64,000 nucleotides of DNA from Reyranella massiliensis 521 (GTDB lineage: Bacteria > Pseudomonadota > Alphaproteobacteria > Reyranellales > Reyranellaceae), in contig NZ_HE997181.1 of NCBI RefSeq assembly GCF_000312425.1, positions 2,394,260 to 2,458,259 on the forward strand, read 5' to 3'. The notes beneath the pieces were generated by a model that was not told where the DNA came from, ran no database searches, and was given only the letters and a program-made list of their open reading frames with translations. Numbering within the stretch: the stretch's first letter is position 1; the number at the start of each line of letters is the position of its first letter. The translations under genes and the position numbers were made by a program. Of the stretch, positions 18,343-26,752 are shown one piece after another.

Positions 18343-18386
18343 CGTGGGCTAGGCTCCGCCCCAATCCAACAAGGAGGAAGACAGAA

Positions 18387-19886
18387 ATGAGCGCCCAGCT
18401 TTCGCGCGACGATTGGAAGGGCCGTGTCGGCGGTCTCAGCTACCGCAACCAGGCCTTCATCGGTGGCAAGTTCGCCCCCTCCCTCACCGGCAAGACCTTC
18501 GACTGCATCAACCCGGCGACCGGCCAGGTGCTGACCAAGGTCGCGGCCTGCGAACAGGCCGACGTCGACGCCGCCGTGAAGGCCGCGCGCGCCGCCTTCG
18601 AGAAGGGCACCTGGGCCAACATGGCGCCGGCCCAGCGCAAGCGCATCATGCTGAAGCTCGCCGACCTGATGATGAAGAACCGCGAGGAGCTGGCCCTGCT
18701 CGAGACGCTCGACATGGGCAAGCCGATCGCCTTCTCTACCACCGTCGACATTCCGGGTTCGGCCAACACCGTGCAGTGGTTCGCCGAAGCCATCGACAAG
18801 ATCTACGACGAAGTCGCCCCCACGCCGGGCAACGTGGTGGCCCTGATCACCCGCGAAGCGTCGGGCGTCGTGGCCTGCGTGGTGCCGTGGAACTTCCCGC
18901 TCCTGATGGCCTGCTGGAAGATTTCGCCGGCGCTGGCCGCCGGCAACTCGGTGATCCTGAAGCCCGCCGAACAGTCGCCGCTTACCGCCATCCGTCTCGC
19001 CGAACTTGCGGCCGAGGCCGGTATTCCCGAGGGCGTGTTCAACGTGCTGCCGGGCTTCGGCGAGACCGCGGGCCAGGCACTTGGCCGTCACATGGATGTC
19101 GACGTGCTGGCCTTCACCGGCTCGACCGAAGTCGGCAAGTACTTCCTGAAGTACTCCGGCGAATCCAACATGAAGCAGGTCTGGCTCGAGTGCGGCGGCA
19201 AGTCGCCCAACATCGTGCTGGGCGATGCGCCCAATCTCGACATCGCCGCGCGTCGCACCGCCTTCGGCATCTGGTTCAACCAGGGCGAAGTCTGCACCGC
19301 CGGTTCGCGCCTCATCGTCGAGGACAAGATCAAGGACGAGTTCCTCGCCAAGGTCATGGCGATCGGCCAGAAGATGATGCCGGGCGATCCGCTCGATCCC
19401 AAGACGCAGATGGGCGCCATGGTCGACGAGACGCAGACCAAGCGCGTCATGGGCTACATCGATGCCGGCCAGAAGGAAGGCGCCAAGCTCGCCATGGGCG
19501 GCAAGCAGGTCCATATCGACAATGCCGGCTCCTTCATCGAGCCGACCGTCTTCGACAATGTCGACAACAAGATGAAGATCGCCCAGGAGGAAATCTTCGG
19601 GCCAGTCCTCTCGGTCATCCCGGTCAAGGATGCCGAGCAGGCGCTGACCGTGGCCAACGATACGATCTACGGCCTCGCCTCGGCGATCTTCACGTCCGAC
19701 ATCAACAAGGCGTTCAAGTTCGCCAAGAACCTTCGCGCCGGCTCGGTGTGGGTCAACACCTACGACGGCGGTGACATCACCACGCCGTTCGGTGGCTACA
19801 AGCAGTCGGGCATCGGTCGCGACAAGTCGCTCCACGCCTTCGACAAGTTCACGCAGGTGAAGACCACCTGGATCCAGCTCGGCTGA
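18387..19886 (+). CDS. NAD(P)-dependent aldehyde dehydrogenase
   Basis: A 499-residue aldehyde dehydrogenase oxidising an aldehyde to the carboxylic acid in the cytosol. The catalytic Cys303 (GEVCTAGSR) and general base Glu268 (LECGGKSPN) are at canonical positions, and the cofactor region PWNFPLLMACWK...LKPAEQSPLTA and the GSTEVGK turn are present. The overall sequence resembles PuuC-type enzymes acting on gamma-glutamyl-aminobutyraldehyde and other amino- or betaine-like aldehydes, but the substrate cannot be fixed from sequence. AAGGAGG lies 10 bases before the ATG. The gene stands alone, between the rpmG terminator and its own terminator. Confidence 0.93.
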   Translation: MSAQLSRDDWKGRVGGLSYRNQAFIGGKFAPSLTGKTFDCINPATGQVLTKVAACEQADVDAAVKAARAAFEKGTWANMAPAQRKRIMLKLADLMMKNREELALLETLDMGKPIAFSTTVDIPGSANTVQWFAEAIDKIYDEVAPTPGNVVALITREASGVVACVVPWNFPLLMACWKISPALAAGNSVILKPAEQSPLTAIRLAELAAEAGIPEGVFNVLPGFGETAGQALGRHMDVDVLAFTGSTEVGKYFLKYSGESNMKQVWLECGGKSPNIVLGDAPNLDIAARRTAFGIWFNQGEVCTAGSRLIVEDKIKDEFLAKVMAIGQKMMPGDPLDPKTQMGAMVDETQTKRVMGYIDAGQKEGAKLAMGGKQVHIDNAGSFIEPTVFDNVDNKMKIAQEEIFGPVLSVIPVKDAEQALTVANDTIYGLASAIFTSDINKAFKFAKNLRAGSVWVNTYDGGDITTPFGGYKQSGIGRDKSLHAFDKFTQVKTTWIQLG

Positions 19887-19911
19887 GCCGGACACACAGG
19901 AACGTTTGACG

Positions 19912-19940
19912 ACGGGGCGGCCGAAAGGTCGCCCCGTTTT
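19912..19940 (+). terminator. Rho-independent terminator after the aldehyde dehydrogenase gene
   Basis: ACGGGGCG (19912-19919) pairs with CGCCCCGT (19930-19937) over a 10-base loop, followed by TTT. It lies 26 bases past the stop codon and could also stop the convergent hydrolase transcript ending at 19965. Confidence 0.85.
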
Positions 19941-19964
19941 CGTTCAGCGGCGCGGTGACGCCAG

Positions 19965-20513
19965 CTAAAGAGAGGCGAGAATCTGATCGGTCGTCGTTAC
20001 CGAGGCATACTCGCCGTCGAGCAACGCCAGCGTCAATTGATGCACGTCCTCCGCCGGCCACAGCCGGCCGGTAAGATCGCGCTTGTCGCATGACCAGCAG
20101 GCATCTCCCGGCAGCCGCACCGCAAAGCCGAGATTTGCCGCCACCCTGACCGTCGCCTCGACGGAGTTCGCGAGTTGCACACCGCAGATCACGAGTGGCG
20201 GGCGCCCCATTTGCTCCAGCCGTTCCGTCAGGCCGGTGCCGATCAAAGCGCTGTGGACCTTCTTGGCCACCACCACCTCGCCGGGCAGCGGCGCGGTAAG
20301 CGGCAGGAACTCGTTGCCCTCCTGCCCCGGCCGGAACGGCGAATTGGGATCGGTCGAATCGTGTTTCACATGGACGACCGGCTTGCCGCGTCGTCGCCAG
20401 GCCTCGAGCAACCGCAGGATGTTGGCTTCCGCCTGCCGATTGTTGCGCGGTCCCCAGAGGGGGTGCTCCATCGCCTTCTGCTGGTCGATCAGAATGAGAA
20501 CTTCGTCAGGCAT
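19965..20513 (-). CDS. Isochorismatase-like protein lacking the catalytic cysteine
   Basis: This 182-residue protein has the isochorismatase hydrolase fold: Asp10 in LILIDQQ, a lysine pair (Lys84/85) in the second strand region, and the GVQLANSVEATVR helix. The position normally held by the nucleophilic cysteine (as in NxCVEAT) is Ser117, encoded by TCC. The rest of the motif is well kept, so this is a substitution rather than a degraded gene. A serine may give low or altered activity, or the protein may bind a ligand without hydrolysis. It contains other cysteines (ACWSCDK) that are not at the catalytic position. It is divergent from the flavin monooxygenase gene, with 67 bp between the starts. 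Confidence 0.85.
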   Translation of the reverse strand: MPDEVLILIDQQKAMEHPLWGPRNNRQAEANILRLLEAWRRRGKPVVHVKHDSTDPNSPFRPGQEGNEFLPLTAPLPGEVVVAKKVHSALIGTGLTERLEQMGRPPLVICGVQLANSVEATVRVAANLGFAVRLPGDACWSCDKRDLTGRLWPAEDVHQLTLALLDGEYASVTTTDQILASL

Positions 20514-20580
20514 GCAACCCGCACTCTTGCGCTCGTCGCGCGATGGTAGTGGAGTCCGGGAAACAACGCAGGAGGAAATA

Positions 20581-21687
20581 ATGCAGATCGGATACTTTAC
20601 GATGCCATCGCATCCACCCGAGAGGCCGCTGAAAGACGGCCACGAGTGGGATCTGCAAGTGATCCGCTGGCTCGACGAGTTGGGTTTTGCCGAATGCTGG
20701 ATCGGCGAGCATCACACCGCGCCGTGGGAGCCGCATCCCTCGCCCGACCTGCTGGTGGCCCAGGGCTTGCTGCAGACCAAGAACATCCGCCTCGGGCCCG
20801 GCGGCTTCCTGCTGCCCTATCATCACCCGGCCGAACTCGCGAACCGCGTCGCCATGCTCGACCACATTTCGGGTGGCCGCCTCAACTTCGGCGTCGCCGC
20901 GTCGGGCCTGCCGAGCGACTGGGCGATGTTCAACGTGGACGGCATGTCCGGCGTCAATCGCGAGATGACGCGCGAAGCCCTCGACATCATCCTGAAGCTG
21001 TGGACTTCGCCCGAGCCCTTCGACTTCAAGGGCAAGTACTGGCACGTCACCAAGCCCGACACGATGTTCGGCTTCCTGAAGCCGCACATCAAGCCGCTGC
21101 AGAGTCCGCATCCGCCGATCGGCGTCGCCGGCCTCAGCAAGGGCTCCGACACGCTGAAGCTCGCGGGCGAGAAAGGCTATCTGCCGATGAGCCTCAACCT
21201 CAACCCGGCCTATGTGCGCAGCCATTGGGAGTCGGTCGAGATCGGCGCCGCCAAGTCCGGCCGCACGCCCGATCGTGGCCAGTGGCGCATGGTGCGCGAG
21301 GTCTTCGTGGCCGATACGGACGAGGAGGCGATGCGCCTCTCCGTCGGCTCGCACATGGGCCGGATGATGCGCGAGTACTTCCTGCCGCTGCTCTCCCAGT
21401 TCGGTTTCTTCGAATACCTGAAACACGACCAGAGCGTCGCGGACTCCGACGTCACGCCGGAATACTGCGCCAAGCACAACTGGATCGTGGGCTCGCCGCG
21501 CACGGTCGCGGAGAAGATCGAGAAGATCTACGACGAGGTCGGCGGCTTCGGACAGTTGCTGGTCTTCGGCTTCGACTATGTCGAGAACCCGAAGGCGTGG
21601 CGCCACTCACTCGAACTGCTGTCGCGCGAAGTGTTGCCCAAGGTGCAGCACCTCAAGCCGAAGGTGGCCAAGCTCGCCGCCGAATAG
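20581..21687 (+). CDS. LLM class flavin-dependent oxidoreductase (luciferase-like monooxygenase)
   Basis: A 368-residue TIM-barrel protein of the bacterial luciferase / alkanal monooxygenase family, which uses reduced FMN (or F420 in some lineages) to oxidise small substrates. Family marks include the N-terminal strand GYFTMPSHPP, GFAECWIGEHH with the conserved histidines, LGPGGFLLPYHHP, ISGGRLNFGV and a C-terminal GSPRTVAEKIEKIYDEVGGFGQLL. The ATG at 20581 follows GGAGGAA by five bases. The gene diverges from the cysteine-less hydrolase and may share its control region. A flavin reductase gene is not present nearby, and the substrate is unknown. Confidence 0.92.
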   Translation: MQIGYFTMPSHPPERPLKDGHEWDLQVIRWLDELGFAECWIGEHHTAPWEPHPSPDLLVAQGLLQTKNIRLGPGGFLLPYHHPAELANRVAMLDHISGGRLNFGVAASGLPSDWAMFNVDGMSGVNREMTREALDIILKLWTSPEPFDFKGKYWHVTKPDTMFGFLKPHIKPLQSPHPPIGVAGLSKGSDTLKLAGEKGYLPMSLNLNPAYVRSHWESVEIGAAKSGRTPDRGQWRMVREVFVADTDEEAMRLSVGSHMGRMMREYFLPLLSQFGFFEYLKHDQSVADSDVTPEYCAKHNWIVGSPRTVAEKIEKIYDEVGGFGQLLVFGFDYVENPKAWRHSLELLSREVLPKVQHLKPKVAKLAAE

Positions 21688-21745
21688 TCGCAGCAATCGC
21701 GGTCCGGGTGGCAGACGCCCTCCGGACCGCAACGCTGCGGCGACG

Positions 21746-22135
21746 CTAGTTCTTCAAGCGCTGGGCCAGTTTGTCCTTCACGACCGGGTCGGTCTGCGCC
21801 ACTTCGAGGATCGTCGTGTATTCCTCGACCGACAGGCCCTTGTCGGTAACGGCCTTAACGAGGGCCTGATCAGCCTCGTCGGCGATCCGCTCCCGGTCGG
21901 CGGCAGGCGCCTGGGCGATCTTCTGCTTGTAGCTGTCCTTTACGGCGGAGACGTTCTTGACGGCCGCCGCCGCAGCATCGAGCTTGTTGTCGGGAATGTT
22001 CGTCGGCGCCGACGGCACGCTTTTGGTCGGCGGCGATACCGGCGGCGACTGTTGCTGCGCGTTGACGGCAGGCAGCAAAAAGAGGCTGGCCGCCGCAAGA
22101 GCCGTCGCACAGACTCCGATTGTCGATTTCTTCAT
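21746..22135 (-). CDS. DUF4168 family secreted protein
   Basis: The ATG at 22135 is preceded by AAGGAGA at suitable spacing and opens a signal peptide (MKKSTIGVCATALAAA... ending VNAQ); the open frame further upstream overlaps the next gene and is discarded. The 129-residue precursor has a short Pro/Ser linker and then a helical domain of about 80 residues ending GLSVEEYTTILEVAQTDP, the pattern of DUF4168, found in small periplasmic proteins of unknown role. It lies 32 bases downstream of a small unknown gene on the same strand, so the two may be co-transcribed. Confidence 0.83.
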   Translation of the reverse strand: MKKSTIGVCATALAAASLFLLPAVNAQQQSPPVSPPTKSVPSAPTNIPDNKLDAAAAAVKNVSAVKDSYKQKIAQAPAADRERIADEADQALVKAVTDKGLSVEEYTTILEVAQTDPVVKDKLAQRLKN

Positions 22136-22167
22136 ATCAAAATCTCCTTCGTCTCGCGGAAGGGAAA

Positions 22168-22464
22168 TCAACGACCGCGATCGCCGCCGAGATTGATCAT
22201 GCGATCCGTCGCTTCGGGGGCATGGGCTTCCAGCGACTTCGCATCCCCGCTCGCCCAGTTGGCGAGGCTCACGACCATCCCCATCCGGGTATCCGTCTGA
22301 TCGGTGGCGACAGGCTCGACGATACTGAGCCCGGTACTGTCGAGGAAATAGGTATGGTCTCCGAACAGCCGTTCGAGCTGTGCCATTGCCGGATGCTCTG
22401 CCGGGATGGCATCCGCCTGCAACTGCTTCTGGGTTTGCTCGATCTGCGCGGAAGTCAACTTCAT
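22168..22464 (-). CDS. Small hypothetical protein
   Basis: A 98-residue soluble protein that I do not recognise. Its start has a good AAGGAGCG site seven bases upstream, supporting a real gene. The sequence is acidic in the middle, begins with a helical MKLTSAQIEQTQKQL segment, and contains FGDHTYFLDSTGLSIVEP and NWASGDAKSLEAHAPEATD. There is no signal peptide and no cysteine. It is followed by the DUF4168 gene on the same strand with a 32-base gap. Confidence 0.7.
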   Translation of the reverse strand: MKLTSAQIEQTQKQLQADAIPAEHPAMAQLERLFGDHTYFLDSTGLSIVEPVATDQTDTRMGMVVSLANWASGDAKSLEAHAPEATDRMINLGGDRGR

Positions 22465-22573
22465 CGCACGCTCCTTCCATTGGAGTTTCGATCACGCAAC
22501 CTGCGGTGACGGCCTCCCACTATCGTGGTCCGAGAGCATGCGAATTTTCGGCCGGCCCGCTCGTGTTCGATAC

Positions 22574-22605
22574 GGGACAGGCGGCGCGATCAACTCGCCT
22601 GTCCC
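22574..22605. other. Perfect 10-bp inverted repeat in the gap after the DUF533 gene
   Basis: GGGACAGGCG (22574-22583) and CGCCTGTCCC (22596-22605) pair perfectly over 12 bases. It lies 68 bases past the stop of the gene at 22673 and about 110 bases before the start at 22464, both on the minus strand. No T-run follows on either strand, so it may be a factor-dependent terminator or a regulatory hairpin. The remaining part of the 208-base gap shows nothing else I can name. Confidence 0.5.
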
Positions 22606-22672
22606 TACTGACGAACGCCACCCGGCATGAATGGTGTCATCGACGGCGTGCTATTTTTCGCGCACGCAGCGG

Positions 22673-23389
22673 TCAGGTTGGTTGAGCGGATGCCTGCGCC
22701 ACGTTCTGCTGCAGATGGGCGACCAGCGCATCGTCGAGCTTGAGACGCGCGGCCAGCATGCTGAGGTAGCCGCGCTCGGCAGCATTGTCGACGTCGATGG
22801 CGAGCAGCGACGCCGCATAGATCTCGGCCGCTTCCTCCGGCGTCGAGGCGGCGCTCGCCACGGCATCGATGTCGAGCTTGGCGCGCAGCTCGTCCATGAC
22901 GAAGGCCTTGTCGTCGGCCGCGAGCGGCAGCTTGTCCATCTCGGCGAAAATGCGCGCCTGCTCCTGCGCATCGACATGGCCGTCGGCCTTGGCGGCCGCG
23001 ATCATGGCGCGCAGCAGATGGCGCGCGAGCGCCTGCTGTTCGTTCGCCGTCGACGGGTTGAACGGCGTGCCGCTCGGCGCCGGAAGCATCGGCACCGGCG
23101 CCTGCTGCGCCGGCTGTTGCGAACCTGCGGGCGCCGGCTGCTTGCCTGCCTGCCAGTCGCGATAGGCCTTGTAGGCAAGCGCACCGACGGCAGCCATGCC
23201 GCCAAGCTTCAGCGCCTCGCCGCCCAGCTTGCGTCCGGTCTTGGTGCCGAGAAGGATAGCGGCCAGTCCGCCGGCCAGCGCGCCGCCGCCCGCCCCGCGC
23301 AGGAAGTCGCCGCTGCCCCCTTGGCCCCCTTGACCTGGGCCTCCCTGACCACCCATGAACTGATCCAGCAACCGCTTCGCGTCGAACAT
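22673..23389 (-). CDS. DUF533 / TerB-like tellurite-resistance family protein
   Basis: A 238-residue protein of the DUF533 family (YebE-like). Residues about 13-27 are Gly/Gln-rich, followed by a glycine-zipper-like hydrophobic segment (about 30-70, GGGALAGGLAAILLGTKTG), a Pro/Ala/Gln linker, and a C-terminal helical TerB-like domain (about 115-230) with the acidic DGHVDAQEQARIFAEMD pattern. TerB-like domains bind metal, but the role of DUF533 proteins is unknown; in E. coli the homologue is linked to envelope or osmotic stress. Single gene, 81 bp downstream of the MFS gene on the same strand. Confidence 0.88.
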   Translation of the reverse strand: MFDAKRLLDQFMGGQGGPGQGGQGGSGDFLRGAGGGALAGGLAAILLGTKTGRKLGGEALKLGGMAAVGALAYKAYRDWQAGKQPAPAGSQQPAQQAPVPMLPAPSGTPFNPSTANEQQALARHLLRAMIAAAKADGHVDAQEQARIFAEMDKLPLAADDKAFVMDELRAKLDIDAVASAASTPEEAAEIYAASLLAIDVDNAAERGYLSMLAARLKLDDALVAHLQQNVAQASAQPT

Positions 23390-23470
23390 GCAGCCTCGCT
23401 CATTCCCGTTTGATATCGCGAGTGCATGTGGAGTGAAATTGTGGCGAAAGCTAGCGCCGCAGAAGCGCCG

Positions 23471-24709
23471 TCAGCTCGGGCGTTTCGACAATATTGCCGC
23501 CGCAGCGAATCCTGCCGCCGCGACCAGCATGATGCCCGCCAGCCCCCACAGAACGGGCGTATAGCCCCCGAAGGCCCCCCAGGCCAAAGACGCGAGCAGC
23601 GGGCCGGCCGCACGCATGATGTTGGTCGGCATGGTGAGCGCGCCCGACACGACGCCGTAACCTTCGGGACCGATGAATTCCGGCACCGCCATGCCGCGCA
23701 GGATGGTGACGAGGCCATTGGCAACGCCATAGATGATGGCGAACAGGATCAGCCCGTAGACGTCGCTGATGCCGGCCGCCAGCATCGCCATCGAGATCGG
23801 GAAAGCAAAGTAGATTCCGGCGCCGAGCTGGATGGTGGTGATGTGCCGCTGCCCGACCATCAGCAGGACGCGGCCCACGACCTGCATGGGCCCGATCAGG
23901 GCGATGATTGCCATCACCACGGCAATGGGTACGTCGCGGGCCTCGAGCAGCGGAATCAGGTGGAAGCTCATGGCGGAAAAGGCGAGCCCGTAGCCGGCGA
24001 AGGCGACGACAAGCCCCCAGAAAGCCGGCACGCGCACGGCCGCGGCGAGCGGACTCTTCTTCTTGCCAGCCGCTCCTTCCGCCGGCGGTCGCACTTCGGC
24101 GATCGGCACCGCCTCCTCGCGCGGTCCCGGGACGAACAGCCAATGGATCAGGAAGGCGACGCCGAGATTGATCGCCGCCAGCACTTCGAGCGCCGGCCGC
24201 CAGCCGATATGTTCGATCAGGAGCTGCGTGAACGGAATGCCGAAGGTGCTGGCCAGCCCGCCCAGGAACGTCATCAGCAGGATCGCCTGCTTGTAGCGCG
24301 GACCATAGACGCGGGTGATCACCGCGAAGGCCGGCTCGTAGAGGATCACGGCCTGGCAGGCGCCCAGGCCGATCCACATGGCATAGAAGACCGGCAGCGA
24401 CTCGACGCGCGACCAGACGAACAGCAGGATGGCCGCCAGCAGCGAGCCGCCGGTCATCAGCAGCCGTCCATGGCCGCGATCAATCCATGCGCCGACGGCA
24501 ATGGAACAAAGACCAGCGGTCAGCAGGCCGGCCGACAACGCGCCGAACATCGAGCTGCGCGCCCAGCCAAGCTCCTGCTCCATCGGCCCGATGAACAGCG
24601 GGAAGGTGTAGTAGACGAGTCCCCAGGAGATGAGCTGGCCGATGGAGAGCATCCACAGGATGGTCGACGGGCGTTTTCGCCACGGTCCTCCTGCTCCACT
24701 CTTCGCCAT
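23471..24709 (-). CDS. MFS transporter
   Basis: A 412-residue major facilitator with about twelve transmembrane segments. The first half shows a motif A-like loop (GAWIDRGHGRLLM) and helix 5 has a GGLASTFGIPFT sequence. A hydrophilic loop of about 35 residues (ending GKKKSP) separates the two halves. The family resembles oxalate/formate-type or monocarboxylate-type transporters in general pattern, but the substrate is not readable. The start ATG at 24709 is 86 bp from the divergent patatin gene. Confidence 0.9.
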   Translation of the reverse strand: MAKSGAGGPWRKRPSTILWMLSIGQLISWGLVYYTFPLFIGPMEQELGWARSSMFGALSAGLLTAGLCSIAVGAWIDRGHGRLLMTGGSLLAAILLFVWSRVESLPVFYAMWIGLGACQAVILYEPAFAVITRVYGPRYKQAILLMTFLGGLASTFGIPFTQLLIEHIGWRPALEVLAAINLGVAFLIHWLFVPGPREEAVPIAEVRPPAEGAAGKKKSPLAAAVRVPAFWGLVVAFAGYGLAFSAMSFHLIPLLEARDVPIAVVMAIIALIGPMQVVGRVLLMVGQRHITTIQLGAGIYFAFPISMAMLAAGISDVYGLILFAIIYGVANGLVTILRGMAVPEFIGPEGYGVVSGALTMPTNIMRAAGPLLASLAWGAFGGYTPVLWGLAGIMLVAAAGFAAAAILSKRPS

Positions 24710-24795
24710 AATGCTGCCGATCCCGCCGACTTGCTTCCAGGCGAGGACTGTAGAGTGAACTGTAACCGCGTGGAATCTCGTTCTCGGGAGGCAGG

Positions 24796-25821
24796 ATGGC
24801 GGAAACCAAGCGCATCAATATCGCCCTTCAAGGCGGCGGCAGCCATGGCGCCTTCACCTGGGGCGTGCTCGATGCCCTGATCGAGGATGGCCGTCTGGTC
24901 TTCGAAGCGGTGAGCGGCACCAGCGCCGGCGCGATGAATGCCGCGATCATGCTGCAGGGCTGGGCCAACGGCGGACCGGCCGGCGCGCGTGCCGCCCTCG
25001 CCGCGTTCTGGGGCGAATTGGGCCAGATGGCGGTGTCCAGCCCGATCCGACGCACGCCGCTCGACCGTCTGCAGGGCAACTGGAACCTCGACGAGTCGGC
25101 CGGCGCCCTGTGGGCCGACATCATCCAGCGCACGCTCTCGCCGTGGCAGCGCAACCCGCTGAAGTTCGATCCGCTGCGCGATCTGTTGCGCCGGCACTTC
25201 AACCCGGAAGCGGTACATGCCTGTCACGAGGTCAAGGCCTTCATCGCCGCCACTAATGTGCGAACCGGCAAGGTGCGCATCTTCACGCGCGAAGAACTCA
25301 CCATCGACGCGTTGCTGGCATCGGCCTGCCTGCCCAACGTCCACGACGCCGTGGAGATCGACGGCGAAGCCTACTGGGACGGCGGTTTCCGCGGCAACCC
25401 GCCGATCTGGCCGTTCATCTACAACAGCGAAAGCACCGACGTGGTGATGGTCGAGGTCGACCCGCCGTCGCGCACGGACGTCCCGCGCAGCAATGCCGAG
25501 ATCGCCGACCGCCTGAACGAGATCACCTTCGGCGGCGCGCTGATGGCGGAGATGCGCGCCATCGCCTTCGTGCAGGAACTGATCGACAACGGTGCCATCA
25601 CCGGCGAATTCAGCCACCGCCTGAAGAAACTACTGATCCACTCCATCGGCGATCCCGCCACGCTGGCGCCGCTGGGCGCGGTCAGCAAGTTCAATATCGA
25701 GCCGGAATTCCTCAATATGCTGTTCACGGCAGGCCGCGCTGCGGGAACCCGATGGCTGCTTGAAACGTTCGATAAGGTCGGGCGCGAGAACAGTGTCGAT
25801 ATACGTGCGCGCTTCCTGTGA
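24796..25821 (+). CDS. Patatin-like phospholipase
   Basis: A 341-residue patatin-domain lipid hydrolase using a Ser-Asp dyad. The oxyanion loop GGGSHGAFTWGVL (residues 13-25) is followed by the nucleophile elbow GTSAG with Ser43, and Asp195 in WDGGFRGNPP. All three are in the order and spacing of bacterial patatins. No signal peptide is present, so it acts in the cytosol or is exported by another route. A GGGAGG site lies upstream. The gene is followed by a ROK kinase 19 bases later, probably one transcript. Confidence 0.92.
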   Translation: MAETKRINIALQGGGSHGAFTWGVLDALIEDGRLVFEAVSGTSAGAMNAAIMLQGWANGGPAGARAALAAFWGELGQMAVSSPIRRTPLDRLQGNWNLDESAGALWADIIQRTLSPWQRNPLKFDPLRDLLRRHFNPEAVHACHEVKAFIAATNVRTGKVRIFTREELTIDALLASACLPNVHDAVEIDGEAYWDGGFRGNPPIWPFIYNSESTDVVMVEVDPPSRTDVPRSNAEIADRLNEITFGGALMAEMRAIAFVQELIDNGAITGEFSHRLKKLLIHSIGDPATLAPLGAVSKFNIEPEFLNMLFTAGRAAGTRWLLETFDKVGRENSVDIRARFL

Positions 25822-25840
25822 GATTTGAACCGGAGACTTC

Positions 25841-26746
25841 ATGCGCATCGGCATCGACCTCGGCGGCACCAAGATCGAAGGCATTGTATTGGGCGACGAT
25901 GGGTCGGAACGGGCACGGATGCGCATACCGACGCCGCGTGATTGCTACGAAGCCACCGTCGAGGCGGTTGCCGGCGTGGTCCGCGATCTCGAAGCGAAGG
26001 TCGGCATGCGCTGCCGCGTTGGCGTCGGCCATCCCGGCGCCATTTCGCCGGCCACGGGCCTGATCAAGAATGCAAACTCGACGCGCCTGAACGGCCGGCC
26101 GCTCGACGTCGACCTCAAGCGTGCGACCGGCCGCGACGAGGTGCGGCTCTCCAACGACGCCAACTGCTTTGCCGTCTCCGAAGCCGCCGATGGCGCCGGC
26201 GCCGGCGCGGCGATCGTCTTCGGCGTCATCCTCGGCACCGGCGTGGGCGGCGGCATCGTGGTCGACGGCAGGCCGCTGGTCGGCGCGCAGGCGATCGGCG
26301 GCGAATGGGGCCACAATCCCCTGCCCTCGCCGCACGACGACGAACGGCCGGGCCCGGCCTGCTACTGCGGTCGCCGCAACTGCGTCGAGGCGTGGCTGAG
26401 CGGGCCCGCCTTCCAATCGCAGTTCGCACGCGTCGCCGGACGCGAGCTGAGCGCCACCGACATTGCCGAAGCAGCCGTGCAGGGCGACCGAGTCGCCGGC
26501 CAATGTTTCGATCTCTATTGCGACCGTCTGGCCCGGGCGCTCGCCAGCGTCGTCAACCTGGTCGATCCTGACGTCATCGTGCTGGGGGGCGGCCTTTCCA
26601 AGATGAAGGCGCTTTACAGCCGCGTGCCGGAACGCTGGAAAGACTATATCTTCTCCGAACGCGACAGCATTGCCACCAGGCTGGTTCCGCCCAAACACGG
26701 CGATTCGAGCGGCGTGCGCGGTGCCGCCTGGCTGTGGCCCGTTTGA
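25841..26746 (+). CDS. ROK family sugar kinase
   Basis: A 301-residue ATP-dependent sugar kinase of the ROK family, likely phosphorylating fructose, glucose or N-acetylglucosamine. Visible signatures are the N-terminal phosphate loop GIDLGGTKIEG, the catalytic SNDANCFAVSEA with its aspartate, GTGVGGGIVVDG, EWGHNP and the zinc site CYCGRRNCVE. The CYCG/NC arrangement is shared by bacterial fructokinase (Mak) and NagK, and I cannot separate them. CGGAGA lies ten bases before the ATG. It follows the patatin gene closely and converges on amn with a six-base gap. Confidence 0.9.
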   Translation: MRIGIDLGGTKIEGIVLGDDGSERARMRIPTPRDCYEATVEAVAGVVRDLEAKVGMRCRVGVGHPGAISPATGLIKNANSTRLNGRPLDVDLKRATGRDEVRLSNDANCFAVSEAADGAGAGAAIVFGVILGTGVGGGIVVDGRPLVGAQAIGGEWGHNPLPSPHDDERPGPACYCGRRNCVEAWLSGPAFQSQFARVAGRELSATDIAEAAVQGDRVAGQCFDLYCDRLARALASVVNLVDPDVIVLGGGLSKMKALYSRVPERWKDYIFSERDSIATRLVPPKHGDSSGVRGAAWLWPV

Positions 26747-26752
26747 ATCCCG

